A stretch of 64,000 nucleotides of DNA from Dissulfuribacter thermophilus (GTDB taxonomy: Bacteria; Desulfobacterota; Dissulfuribacteria; Dissulfuribacterales; Dissulfuribacteraceae). The translations under genes were made by a program, and so were the position numbers. The stretch lies in the NCBI RefSeq assembly GCF_001687335.1, contig NZ_MAGO01000001.1:124001-188000 (forward strand), in the 5' to 3' direction. The notes beneath the pieces were generated by a model that was given only the letters and a program-made list of their open reading frames with translations, did no database searches and was not told where the DNA came from. This document shows positions 34,940 through 43,687 of this stretch, one piece after another (within the stretch, counting starts at the first letter, position 1; the number at the start of each line of letters is the position of its first letter).

Positions 34940-37361
34940 GAGGTTAAACTCAATACATCAGATAGAGGGATTGAATGGGGTACCAAGTGGTACCCCATTA
35001 GGAGGAAGAAAAACTATTAAGGTTAGTGTCTTTGTAAGGGGGGTGGTTCAGGGAGTAGGCTTTAGACCTTTTTGTTATCGTCTTGCTGTATCACTGGGAT
35101 TGGATGGAACTGTTAGAAATACTGGAAAGGGCGTGGTAATAGAGCTCCAGGGAGAAAGAGATGTGGTAGAGGCCTTTTTAAAAGGTCTTAGAGAGGCTCA
35201 TCCGCCTCTAGCTTCAATAAAGTCCATAGATATTAAATGTGCTGATTTTCCAGATACTAATGGATTTAAGATTGTAGAGAGCGAGGATGAACACGGTAAT
35301 AAGACCCTTATTCCTCCTGATATATCCATTTGTGATGACTGTTTAAGAGAGCTCCTTGATCCAGAGGACCCAAGATATCTTTATCCGTTTATAAACTGCA
35401 CTAATTGTGGCCCAAGATACACTATAATCAAGAATCTCCCTTATGATCGTGCAAAGACAACTATGGCCCAATTCGAGATGTGTAGCCATTGTGAAAGCGA
35501 ATACTTAGACCCATCCTGCAGACGATTTCATGCTGAGCCCACAGCGTGTCCTGAATGCGGACCCAAGGTCCATTTAGAGGATCACAATGGAGTAATTTTT
35601 AATGATGAAGATGCGTTAGCCAAGGCCTCTACCCTATTGAGACAGGGGAAGGTTATAGCTATCAAGGGACTTGGTGGATTTCATATAGCGGGAGACGCAT
35701 TTAATCCAGACACTGTAAAGAGGATAAGGGAGGTAAAGAATCGTCCAGCAAAACCCTTGGCCCTAATGATGAGGGATCTAAAAGTTGTTAAAAGATATTT
35801 GAAGGTGACTTCAGAAGAAGAGGCCCTTCTCTTGAGTCCTAAAAGACCAATAGTACTGTTGGAAAAGAAGGCAGATTATTATGGGCTATTTGAGTTAGTG
35901 TCTCCGAATATTTCCCATGTTGGGGTGATGCTACCCTACACCCCGCTTCATTATCTTTTGATGTCATATTATGAGGCCCCCTCATGCCTTGTGATGACCA
36001 GTGGTAATCCCAAAGGAGACATAATAGCGATTTCAAATGACGAGGCTTTTAACAAATTGAAGGGGATGGTCCAGGCATATTTAGTCCACAACAGACCTAT
36101 ACTCAGGCCGGTGGATGACTCAGTAGTAATGATTGTAGAAAAAAAAGAGAAAGTGATTCGGCGAGCAAGGGGCTATGCCCCAATGCCTTTAAGGATTAGA
36201 GAAAATCTCCCACCAATATTAGCCTTTGGGGCAGATTTGAAAAATACTATTTGTATTGGGTGTGGAGATGAACTTTTTCTTTCGCAGCATATTGGAGATC
36301 TCGATAACGTAAATATTCAGGACCATCTTGAACATACAGTGCAAGATATTACCACTCTACTTGGTGTCAGGCCCCAAGCAGTGGTGGTAGATATGCATCC
36401 AGATTATCACTCTACGCGGCTTGGACGAAAGTATGCCAAGCAACATGGGGTGCCAGTTTATGAAGTACAACATCACCACGCCCATTTTTGGGCAACAGTT
36501 GCAGAACACGATCTTAGCGGGAAGGTACTCGGATGCATCCTCGATGGTACAGGTTTTGGTTTAGATGGTACTGTTTGGGGTGGAGAAATCTTTTTTGGAA
36601 ATATAACATCGAGTTATTCAACTTTACCTACCTTTGTTCGTCTTGCCCATCTTGAACATCTCTTCTTACCTGGAGGGGATAAAGCTTCGAGGGAACCATG
36701 GAGAATGGCCATTTCAGCTCTTTATTCTGTTTTTGGAGATGATGTTTTGGATGATTGCGATGTATTGAAAGATTTCGTAGGTGCCTCTGTTGAGAATAAG
36801 AGACTTATTTTGAACATGATGAAAAAAGGCGTAAACAGTCCAAAGACCTCGAGCGCAGGAAGATTATTCGATGCAGTTTCAGCCATTCTAGGACTACGAT
36901 ATTTTAATGATTATGAAGGCCAGGCAGCAATGGAATTGGAGGCCCTAGCAAAAGGCGTTGATGATCCTAATGTCTATCCCGTTGCTATTAAAAATCGTAT
37001 TTCTCACCCATGGGTGATTTCCTCTAAAGAGGCCTTGAAGGAGATTTTAACCGACCTTTCCAATGGAGTCCCAAAGGAGATTATATCTTTTAGGTTTCAT
37101 GCATGGTTGGCATCTTCAATGTTTATTACGCTTACGAACTTTGCCAGGATCTACGATGTTAACCAGATAGTCCTGTCAGGAGGAGTATTTCAAAATAGAC
37201 TCCTATTCACGCTACTGTTCAATAAATTAAGAGAGTTTGGCCTACAGGTTTATTCTGGAGAAAATATACCTATAAATGATGGAGGTATTGCATTAGGTCA
37301 GGCATTTGGCGGAGGATTGATACATGTGTTTAGCAATTCCAATGGAAGTAATAGAGGTTGA
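34929..37361 (+). CDS. hypF: Carbamoyltransferase HypF
   Basis: About 810 residues from the ATG at 34929, overlapping the cytochrome b gene by 11 nt; a TTG at 34914 is also in frame. Domains in order: acylphosphatase (FVRGVVQGVGFRPFCYRLA), two zinc-finger units (CDDCLRELLDP, CTNCGPRYTII, CSHCESEYLDP, CPECGP), a YrdC-like domain (IKGLGGFHIAGDA) and a C-terminal Kae1-like domain (VQHHHAHFWATVAEH, LSGGVFQNRLL). It makes thiocarbamate on HypE from carbamoyl phosphate, the source of the cyanide ligands of the NiFe site. About 30 extra residues precede the acylphosphatase domain. hypC begins inside its 3' end. Confidence 0.95.
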   Translation: MVYERLNSIHQIEGLNGVPSGTPLGGRKTIKVSVFVRGVVQGVGFRPFCYRLAVSLGLDGTVRNTGKGVVIELQGERDVVEAFLKGLREAHPPLASIKSIDIKCADFPDTNGFKIVESEDEHGNKTLIPPDISICDDCLRELLDPEDPRYLYPFINCTNCGPRYTIIKNLPYDRAKTTMAQFEMCSHCESEYLDPSCRRFHAEPTACPECGPKVHLEDHNGVIFNDEDALAKASTLLRQGKVIAIKGLGGFHIAGDAFNPDTVKRIREVKNRPAKPLALMMRDLKVVKRYLKVTSEEEALLLSPKRPIVLLEKKADYYGLFELVSPNISHVGVMLPYTPLHYLLMSYYEAPSCLVMTSGNPKGDIIAISNDEAFNKLKGMVQAYLVHNRPILRPVDDSVVMIVEKKEKVIRRARGYAPMPLRIRENLPPILAFGADLKNTICIGCGDELFLSQHIGDLDNVNIQDHLEHTVQDITTLLGVRPQAVVVDMHPDYHSTRLGRKYAKQHGVPVYEVQHHHAHFWATVAEHDLSGKVLGCILDGTGFGLDGTVWGGEIFFGNITSSYSTLPTFVRLAHLEHLFLPGGDKASREPWRMAISALYSVFGDDVLDDCDVLKDFVGASVENKRLILNMMKKGVNSPKTSSAGRLFDAVSAILGLRYFNDYEGQAAMELEALAKGVDDPNVYPVAIKNRISHPWVISSKEALKEILTDLSNGVPKEIISFRFHAWLASSMFITLTNFARIYDVNQIVLSGGVFQNRLLFTLLFNKLREFGLQVYSGENIPINDGGIALGQAFGGGLIHVFSNSNGSNRG

Positions 37362-37545
37362 AGGAGAAATTGCAAAGGTAGATTCCCGCGGCATGAAAAA
37401 GGAAGTTCGTTTAGATATTGTAGACAGGATACCGAAAGTCGGGGATTTTGTCATAGTCCATGCGGGATTTGCAATTCACACTATGGAAAAAGAAGAAGCA
37501 AAAAGGAGCCTAGAGCTATTTTATGAAATGGCAAAATACGTTTGA
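37324..37545 (+). CDS. hypC: Hydrogenase maturation chaperone HypC
   Basis: A 73-residue protein starting MCLAIPMEVIEVEG. The Met-Cys N-terminus is essential in the family: Cys2 binds the Fe(CN)2CO fragment after Met removal. It bridges HypD and the large subunit. The ATG lies 38 nt before the end of hypF with GGAGG 7 nt upstream inside the hypF coding region, and its own 3' end overlaps hypD by 23 nt, so translation of F, C and D is tightly coupled. Confidence 0.95.
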   Translation: MCLAIPMEVIEVEGEIAKVDSRGMKKEVRLDIVDRIPKVGDFVIVHAGFAIHTMEKEEAKRSLELFYEMAKYV

Positions 37546-38635
37546 TCCTTTTAGGTCTCGCGAGACTGTTAAGGGACTTCATAAGGTCCTTTTGAGGGAA
37601 GTTGAAAGACCTGTACGGATCATGGAGGTCTGTGGGACCCATACTATGAGCATTTTTCAGCATGGGCTCAGAGAGCTTTTCCCTGAAAAGCTTAAAATGA
37701 TTTCAGGGCCAGGGTGTCCTGTTTGCGTTACTTCTCAAGGGGATATCGACACCATGATAGGCCTTAGCCGTGAGCCCAATTGTCGCCTAGTTTCTTTTGG
37801 AGATATGCTGAGAGTTCCAGGATCGAATGGCAGTTTAAGGGATGCTATGGCCCAGGGGGCCAAGGTCCATATAGTTTATAGTCCCATGGATGCTCTGGAG
37901 ATAGCGAAAAAATTTTCAGATGATGAAGTAGTATTTTTAGGAATAGGTTTCGAGACTACAGCGCCAAGCATTGCCGCAACTATAATCCGTGCAAAAAAAG
38001 AGAAAATAAAGAATTTTTCTGTACTTTCTACAATGAAACTTATGCCCCCGGCACTCCATTCTTTGTTTTCCCAAGAGGATGTGGAGGTGGACGGATTACT
38101 GTGCCCTGGTCATGTCAGCGCCATAATAGGTGCTAGGGCATATGTACCTATTTCAGAGGAGTTTAAGATTCCTTGTGTTATAGCAGGATTTGAGCCAGCT
38201 GACATCTTAGCAGCTTTAATCTTGCTTATAAGACAGATAAAGAACGGAGAAAGCAAAGTTGAAAATGCATATGAGCGAGCAGTTTCCTGGGATGGGAATG
38301 AAAGGGCTTTAGAGATTGTAAAAAAGGTATTTTATCCAGTAGATGTGACTTGGAGGGGTATTGGCGTTATTCCTCAAAGCGGACTTAGTATTCGTAAGGA
38401 ATTTGAAGAGTTCTGTGCCAGAAAGAAATTAGGCCTGAAGATAAAGGAATTACCTGAACCAAAGGGGTGCAGATGTGGAGAAGTGTTAAAGGGAGCTATA
38501 ACTCCACCAATGTGTCCATTATTTAAAAAGGCCTGTACCCCAGCTACTCCTGTAGGGCCTTGTATGGTCTCAAGTGAAGGGATTTGTCATGCTTATTATA
38601 GATACGGATTTGCGGATAACGACTCTGGAGGTTGA
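37523..38635 (+). CDS. hypD: Hydrogenase maturation protein HypD
   Basis: A 370-residue iron-sulfur protein. Motifs are MEVCGTHTMSIF, SGPGCPVCVTSQGDID, GIGFETTAPSIA, LCPGHVSAIIG, and C-terminal cluster cysteines in GCRCGEVLKGAITPPMCPLF (block) and CTPATPVGPCMVSSEG. It holds the iron that receives the cyanide and CO ligands together with HypC and HypE. Its start lies within hypC and its stop abuts the start region of hypE. Confidence 0.96.
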   Translation: MKWQNTFDPFRSRETVKGLHKVLLREVERPVRIMEVCGTHTMSIFQHGLRELFPEKLKMISGPGCPVCVTSQGDIDTMIGLSREPNCRLVSFGDMLRVPGSNGSLRDAMAQGAKVHIVYSPMDALEIAKKFSDDEVVFLGIGFETTAPSIAATIIRAKKEKIKNFSVLSTMKLMPPALHSLFSQEDVEVDGLLCPGHVSAIIGARAYVPISEEFKIPCVIAGFEPADILAALILLIRQIKNGESKVENAYERAVSWDGNERALEIVKKVFYPVDVTWRGIGVIPQSGLSIRKEFEEFCARKKLGLKIKELPEPKGCRCGEVLKGAITPPMCPLFKKACTPATPVGPCMVSSEGICHAYYRYGFADNDSGG

Positions 38636-38643
38636 AAATAGAA

Positions 38644-39666
38644 ATGGGGGGCGAGATTAAACGGCAGATTACGCTTGATCACGGTAGTGGAGGATTAAAG
38701 ACTAGGGAACTTATTGAGGGGCTTTTTTTAAAGAGGCTCAACAATCCCTTTTTGTCTAATCTTGAAGACAGTGCCACTTTAGAGCTAAACCAGGGGCGAA
38801 TTGCATTTACTACAGATTCATATGTGGTAGATCCCATAAGTTTTCCAGGAGGTGATATTGGAAGCCTATCAGTCCACGGGACCATAAATGACCTTGCCAT
38901 GAAGGGAGCATGGCCTGTGGCCTTGAGTCTTTCCTTTGTACTGGAGGAAGGATTTTTCTTTGATGAGTTAGATCAAATATTGGCTTCCATTGAATTAGCC
39001 TCTAAAAAGGCGGGAGTTCCCATCGTTACTGGGGATACCAAGGTAGTTCCCAGGGGTAAAGGCGATAAGATTTTTATAAATACGTCAGGTATTGGGATTA
39101 TTCCAGACGGCGTGGATGTTGGATACCACAGAATTCAATCAGGAGATGTAATAATTGTATCAGGATCTGTAGGAGATCATGGTGTCACCATCCTAACTCG
39201 ACGAGAGGGGCTTGGATTTTCTGGTGACCTAAAAAGTGACACCATGGCGCTTCATGGTCTAGTCAAGACATTAATTGAGGAGTTAGGCCCTGACCTACAC
39301 TGTCTGAGGGACCCTACAAGAGGAGGGGTCGCAACCGTATTGGTAGAACTTGCTGAAAGAACCGGTCTTTCCATGGAAGTAGATGAAGAGAGTATTCCCA
39401 TTCGTGACGAGGTCAAAGGGGCCACGGAGATCCTAGGGCTTGATCCCCTTTATATCGCAAATGAGGGGAAATTGATTGCGTGGGTGTCAGAAGGTTCTGC
39501 AAAAAGGGCTGTAGAGATAATGAGACAGAGAATTGAGGGAAAAGAGGCAAATATCATTGGTAGAGTCTTAGATGGAAAGGATGCTAGAGTGACTTTGAAC
39601 ACTATCGTTGGAGGAAAGAGGGCAATCTATGCCCTTACTGGAAATCCTCTGCCTAGGATATGTTGA
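38644..39666 (+). CDS. hypE: Carbamoyl dehydratase HypE
   Basis: About 340 residues from the ATG at 38644; an in-frame TTG at 38632 overlaps the hypD stop. The AIR-synthase-like ATP fold shows LDHGSGGLKTRELI, DSATLELN, FTTDSYVVDPISFPGGDIG (part) and LRDPTRGGVATVL. It ends in the canonical PRIC, whose terminal Cys carries the thiocarbamate that HypE dehydrates to thiocyanate for iron ligation. Ends 1 nt before the endopeptidase ATG. Confidence 0.96.
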   Translation: MGGEIKRQITLDHGSGGLKTRELIEGLFLKRLNNPFLSNLEDSATLELNQGRIAFTTDSYVVDPISFPGGDIGSLSVHGTINDLAMKGAWPVALSLSFVLEEGFFFDELDQILASIELASKKAGVPIVTGDTKVVPRGKGDKIFINTSGIGIIPDGVDVGYHRIQSGDVIIVSGSVGDHGVTILTRREGLGFSGDLKSDTMALHGLVKTLIEELGPDLHCLRDPTRGGVATVLVELAERTGLSMEVDEESIPIRDEVKGATEILGLDPLYIANEGKLIAWVSEGSAKRAVEIMRQRIEGKEANIIGRVLDGKDARVTLNTIVGGKRAIYALTGNPLPRIC

Positions 39667-39667
39667 T

Positions 39668-40135
39668 ATGAAAAGTCCCAAAAAAGGAATACTTGGAATA
39701 GGCAATATCCTATTAAAGGATGAGGGCTTTGGAGTCCAGGTGGTTAGGTATCTTGAAGAAAATTTCGAGATTCCAGAAGAAGTAGAGGTCATGGACGGCG
39801 GGACCTCTGGTATGGCTCTATCCGATTTTATTAAAGGGCTGAATCGTCTTCTAATAATCGACGTAGTGCGCCTGGAAGATAGCCCTGGGACCTTGAAAGA
39901 ATTTTCATTGAAGGACTTGATGCTTTTGTCTGATTCCTTTCGCATGAGTCCACATCAGGTAGGCATTTTGGACGTGTTAAGTCTTCTAAGTTTTGAAGGT
40001 ACCTTGCCTGAAAAGGTGGATTTTCTTTGTGTGGTTCCAAGGGATCTTGGCACTGGGCTTGGACTTTCCAAGGAGTTGGAGCCCCTTGTACCTGAGGTGG
40101 CAAAAAGGGCATATGAGTGGTTAATAAATGCATGA
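39668..40135 (+). CDS. hyaD: Hydrogenase maturation endopeptidase (HyaD/HybD family)
   Basis: About 155 residues from the ATG at 39668 (MKSPKKGILGIGNILLKDEG). An in-frame start at 39608 would lie inside hypE and add 20 atypical residues. Nickel-sensing acidic residues are in GNILLKDEGFG and MDGGTSGMALSDF, and a His is in MSPHQVGILDVL, as in HybD. It cleaves the large-subunit C-terminus after the DPCLACAIH histidine once nickel is inserted. Being inside the operon, it is probably specific for this hydrogenase. Its end overlaps hypA by 8 nt. Confidence 0.92.
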   Translation: MKSPKKGILGIGNILLKDEGFGVQVVRYLEENFEIPEEVEVMDGGTSGMALSDFIKGLNRLLIIDVVRLEDSPGTLKEFSLKDLMLLSDSFRMSPHQVGILDVLSLLSFEGTLPEKVDFLCVVPRDLGTGLGLSKELEPLVPEVAKRAYEWLINA

Positions 40136-40499
40136 GTTAACGCTTGCAGAGGGCCTGGCCCGAGAGCTAAGGGAGATAGCAATAAGACATCGCGCAAGTG
40201 CGATTAGGGATGTTTTTGTTAGCATTGGTGCACTTTCTGGAATTGTCCAGGAAAGCTTTGAATTTGGATTTGAGATCATAAAAGAGCAAGAGCCATTATT
40301 AAAAGAGGCAAATCTACACGTGGAAGTCGATTATCCCAGTTACCGGTGTAAAGGCTGTGGTTCTATCATAGAGAAATCGAGTGTGGTGCCTTCTCAGTGC
40401 CCAAAGTGTAAGGGACTTCAATTTTTTCCAATAGGTGGGGATGACCTCAGGCTTTTGAGGGTCGAATTGGATTTAGAAGAAGAAATGGAGGATATTTAG
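40128..40499 (+). CDS. hypA: Nickel-binding hydrogenase maturation protein HypA
   Basis: A 123-residue protein starting MHELTLAEGLARE; the N-terminal Met-His-Glu is the nickel site. A zinc site is formed by two CxxC pairs, CKGC and CPKC (about residues 73-76 and 91-94). It delivers nickel to the large subunit with HypB. Overlaps the end of hyaD by 8 nt and lies 3 nt before hypB. Confidence 0.95.
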   Translation: MHELTLAEGLARELREIAIRHRASAIRDVFVSIGALSGIVQESFEFGFEIIKEQEPLLKEANLHVEVDYPSYRCKGCGSIIEKSSVVPSQCPKCKGLQFFPIGGDDLRLLRVELDLEEEMEDI

Positions 40500-40502
40500 G
40501 CC

Positions 40503-41174
40503 ATGTGTGATACATGTGGATGCGAAAAAAAGAGGACTGTTGATCTTGAAAGGAGTCTTTTTTCTAAGAACAGGGAGATAGGAGAAGCTAATCGTAAATT
40601 TGTCGAAAAATATGGCACAAAGTTAATTAACTTAATAAGTGCTCCTGGTTCTGGTAAGACTACTCTTTTAGAGGCTACTATTGAGAGACTGTTACCCTCC
40701 TATTCCATTGGGGTCATAGAGGGTGATATTGAAACAGAGCGCGATGCGGAAAGGATAAGAAGAAAGGGAGCAGAGGCAGTACAGATAACCACTGGAGGCG
40801 CTTGTCACCTTGATGCAAATCTCGTTCATAAGGCCCTACATAGGCTTTTTGAGAAACGTGATAAGTATGATTTGATATTTATAGAAAATGTCGGCAATCT
40901 TGTGTGTCCTGCAAGCTTTTATCTCGGAGAACATATAAGATGCGTACTTGTCTCTGTGCCAGAGGGTTCTGACAAGCCAGCAAAATATCCCACTACTTTT
41001 AAAGAAGCAGACATATTTGCAATTACCAAGGTGGATCTCCTGTCTTTTTTTGATTTCTCTATAGAAGAGGCTCGAAAGGAGGCCAAAAGAATAAATCCCC
41101 AGGTCTCCGTGATAGAGATATCGGCAAAGACTGGTGATGGCATCGAGGAGTGGATTAAGGCTTTGGGGTTTTAA
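40503..41174 (+). CDS. hypB: Hydrogenase nickel-incorporation GTPase HypB
   Basis: A 223-residue GTPase. The N-terminus has a CxxCGC metal motif (MCDTCGCEKK) but no histidine-rich storage stretch. The G domain shows SAPGSGKTTLLEAT (P-loop), EGDIETERDAERI, GGACHLDA (metal site between subunits), ENVGNLVCPA and the base-recognition TKVDLL. It drives nickel transfer from HypA. Last gene of the operon; no clear rho-independent terminator follows, but a dispersed repeat starts ~95 bp downstream. Confidence 0.95.
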   Translation: MCDTCGCEKKRTVDLERSLFSKNREIGEANRKFVEKYGTKLINLISAPGSGKTTLLEATIERLLPSYSIGVIEGDIETERDAERIRRKGAEAVQITTGGACHLDANLVHKALHRLFEKRDKYDLIFIENVGNLVCPASFYLGEHIRCVLVSVPEGSDKPAKYPTTFKEADIFAITKVDLLSFFDFSIEEARKEAKRINPQVSVIEISAKTGDGIEEWIKALGF

Positions 41175-41267
41175 AAATACAGTAATTGACTCTATTCCCT
41201 CTAAGAGAACTCTCTCTTCTTATCTAAGTTTCATTTATTTAACATATCAGTATATATGGGTATCTTA

Positions 41268-41545
41268 CCCAAACTTTCATGACGAACGAATTCGTCAGCC
41301 CCGTATAGAAGTTTTGAGTTTTGAGTGTTGAGTTTTGAGTTGAAGGAAGAAAGACCTTTATAGAAGTTTTGAGTGTTGAGTTTAGAGTTGAAGAAAGAGA
41401 AGTTTGGACCTTAAACTTTTTATAACGTCTTCGCCCTTCAGCCTCTGGCTTTTGTCCATGCAGGGCTTGCTTCTACCTTCTGCCTTCTACCTGTTATTGC
41501 ATTATGTACCAGACGAATTATCCCAATGGGTATTTTCACTGTAAA
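41268..41545 (-). repeat. Composite 'tag' repeat, near-complete copy after hypB
   Basis: Read on the minus strand it starts TTTACAGTGAAAATACCC and ATTGGGATAATTCGTCT, then (after a 13-nt insertion) AACAGGTAGAAGGCAGAAGG, the block GCCAGAGGCTGAAGGGCGAA, two TTTTGAGTGTTGAG units and the hairpin GACGAATTCGTTCGTCATGA, ending AAGTTTGGG. The same blocks in the same order occur on the plus strand at 63288-63500. It is inverted relative to that copy and has no coding potential. Confidence 0.8.
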
Positions 41546-42347
41546 CTTTAATGACGAAGAAAAATCGATCCTCCCGTGGATGAAAATGTAACATTTGTTT
41601 GAGAGGGGACTTGCCTCAACGAATAACAAAACCCGTTTTGGCCCCTACCCTTTCTCCCCAAGAGGGCTACGTCTGCCATTCTTTTGACTTTATTCATTAA
41701 GCTGTGTTTGAGAACCGTCGTAAGAGGTCAACTATTTCTCCGAGAAAGAACGTTGATATCACTGTGTAGGAAAAAATATTAGATGTCAGATATATGACAG
41801 ACTAAATGATAGTACCAGAATAAGATCTACACCAATTGATAAAGGGAATCAAATAAAGGCAGAATTTCGGTCTTGTTTGTATGGAGCTGTTTATTGAGCA
41901 GGGTCAATTGAATCATATAGGCGGAACGAGTGTTCATATGTGCCCATATCTTAGGCTCTGATTCAGTAGCGTGGTTTGGGATGTTGGCCGAAACTGCCTC
42001 AAGTTAGGTGAGAAGTTGACTTCCCTTTCTGGGAAAGGATAAGTCTGCTCCCTTTCAATTTTGGGATCATAAAGTGGATACAGGGAAACGACGGCGATCT
42101 CCAGTGGGGGCGCCGTCGTGGCATGGCCCTGTGCGAACTCATAAATGCAATCATAGGAAACAGTTTTGGGCAATTGGGAGAATGAGCCCGATTTGTGTGA
42201 AGTGCTGCTCACAGGCTTTGGTTCCTCAGAAAACTCAAGGTGGTTTTGAGGAGAGGGTCTTTCTAAGAGAGGAGGGTTTCAGCAAGTAAGGCATCAATGG
42301 CTGTTCTTTTTGGGACAGCTATAAATTGAACATTTAGGAGGTTTCTT
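41546..42347. other. Long non-coding stretch with a possible structured leader
   Basis: About 800 bp with no convincing gene between the composite repeat and the outer-membrane protein gene. A G+C-richer folded segment stands at 42080-42132, and further short hairpins follow at about 42154-42188, 42193-42213 and 42224-42251 (CCTCAGAAAAC / GTTTTGAGG). Short reading frames here, such as 42074-42289, have biased composition and no domain. The region may be a long 5' leader or a small-RNA locus. Confidence 0.35.
42080..42132 (+). ncRNA. Candidate structured RNA upstream of the outer-membrane protein gene
   Basis: Outer stem ACAGGG (42080-42085) pairs with CCCTGT (42127-42132). The inner 9-bp stem ACGACGGCG (42088-42096) pairs perfectly with CGCCGTCGT (42111-42119) around a 14-nt loop. 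No U-run follows, so it is not a simple terminator. It does not fit the c-di-GMP, cobalamin, SAM, TPP or glycine riboswitches, tmRNA, RNase P or 6S RNA as far as I can tell. Which strand is expressed is not known. Confidence 0.3.
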
Positions 42348-43406
42348 ATGAGATTTGGGAATTTTTCAAAGGTGTTTTTGGTGTGTTTTGTTCTGATCTT
42401 GTCGAGCATGGGTTTAGCATTTGCGGAGGGGTTTGAGAGGTTTCACATGCCTGTGAGTAATCCAGTTTACAATGGGGACCCACGCAATGTGACAATGGTG
42501 CGACCGATCTATCTCTATCAGAGACTTCCCAACAAGATTGAGCCATCACCAGCAGTAAAGGCACTTTTAAAACAAAAGCTTGGGGTCGATAAGATTCCTT
42601 TAGATGGTCATGTTAATGGATTTGCTGTTCAATTTAGCTATGCTTTTAATGAGAGATTTTCTTTTGTCGCTGTCAAGGACGGTTATGCTGATATCAATGC
42701 TGACGGTGGCGTCCTGGACTGGGAAGATCACAGTGGCTGGTTAGACCTTGCAGCAGGATTTCAGTATTCCTTTTTGTACGATCCAGAAAATGATTTCATT
42801 GTCAGTGGTCGTCTAGTTGCTGAATTGCCAACAGGTTCTGATGATGTATTCCAGGGCAATGGGGATGGCAATATCGCTCCATCAGTCTTGTTTTTGAAAG
42901 GAATTGGAAACCTTCAAATTAACGGTGTGCTCGGTTTTGTTATTTCCATGGATAATGATGATGAAAATACACTGTTTTATGATTCTTGGCACATTAGCTA
43001 CGCAGTGACCAACTGGTTTAGGCCCCTTGTTGAACTGAATCATTTTCACGTGTTGAGCGCAGGAGATAGAGATCTTAAAGATGCCTTGGGACAGAGCACT
43101 GTAGATGCACTTCCAGAACTTGATGGATCAACTATTGCATCAGCACTCCATGATACTTCAAACACTAATAAATGGGATGAGCTTGTGGCTGGCGCTACAT
43201 CTTTTAATGGTTGTGATATCATTAATCTTGGTGGCACGGCCAATGATGAAAATCGCGACCTTGTTACCCTTGCGATTGGGGCCAGATTCAGAGTAACTGA
43301 TTGGCTGGATTTTGGTGCCGTTTATGAATTTCCGCTTACAGATGAAGAAGAGAGCTTAATGGAAGACAGATTCCTCCTTGATGCAATGATTACCCTCCGG
43401 TTTTAA
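42348..43406 (+). CDS. Outer-membrane beta-barrel protein of unknown function
   Basis: A 352-residue protein with a signal peptide (MRFGNFSKVFLVCFVLILSS.., cleavage near AFA-EG, residues ~26). Alternating amphipathic strands (FAVQFSYAFNERFSFVAV, WLDLAAGFQYSFLY, FIVSGRLVAELPTGSDD, LVTLAIGARFRVTDWLDFGA) and a terminal aromatic residue in MITLRF mark a transmembrane barrel. It is reminiscent of the MetA-pathway/phenol-degradation-type barrel proteins, but the cargo is unknown. AGGAGG precedes the ATG. A strong hairpin terminator follows. It has a long, possibly structured upstream region of its own. Confidence 0.8.
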   Translation: MRFGNFSKVFLVCFVLILSSMGLAFAEGFERFHMPVSNPVYNGDPRNVTMVRPIYLYQRLPNKIEPSPAVKALLKQKLGVDKIPLDGHVNGFAVQFSYAFNERFSFVAVKDGYADINADGGVLDWEDHSGWLDLAAGFQYSFLYDPENDFIVSGRLVAELPTGSDDVFQGNGDGNIAPSVLFLKGIGNLQINGVLGFVISMDNDDENTLFYDSWHISYAVTNWFRPLVELNHFHVLSAGDRDLKDALGQSTVDALPELDGSTIASALHDTSNTNKWDELVAGATSFNGCDIINLGGTANDENRDLVTLAIGARFRVTDWLDFGAVYEFPLTDEEESLMEDRFLLDAMITLRF

Positions 43407-43433
43407 GTGTCAAATTTAAAGGAATTTTTAATT

Positions 43434-43471
43434 AACAATAGCCCCCGTCGAATAAAATGGGGGCTATTGTT
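43434..43471 (+). terminator. Hairpin terminator after the outer-membrane protein gene
   Basis: AACAATAGCCCCC (43434-43446) pairs perfectly with GGGGGCTATTGTT (43459-43471) around a 12-nt loop. A T-rich, not pure T, tail follows. The nearly symmetric A/T flanks could allow function in both directions. Confidence 0.85.
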
Positions 43472-43687
43472 AAATATTCCTAGGATCTTCTTAACGGCCA
43501 AAGAAAACAAGATAATTTCATTAAAACCCCCCCTTTCCCATCTTTAAAATGGTGTGTTACTATAAGATGCTGTTTTGGCATCCTAGAATTATTTTTTATC
43601 GGGCCTATTTTAGAATTCAACTTCTTGCTCAAAGTGCCTCGAGTGTTTACAGTAAATATTTGAATAATTTTTGTTGGGTAATGGAAG

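Noticed and set aside
41310-41400. Closely spaced TTTTGAGTGTTGAG units as a CRISPR array
   Set aside because: Units are short, unevenly spaced and partly internally repetitive; there are no unique spacers of constant length and no cas genes.
42074-42289. 71-codon frame with several cysteines before the outer-membrane protein
   Set aside because: It covers the strong hairpins, lacks a ribosome site and has an unlikely composition; a structured non-coding region is a better reading.
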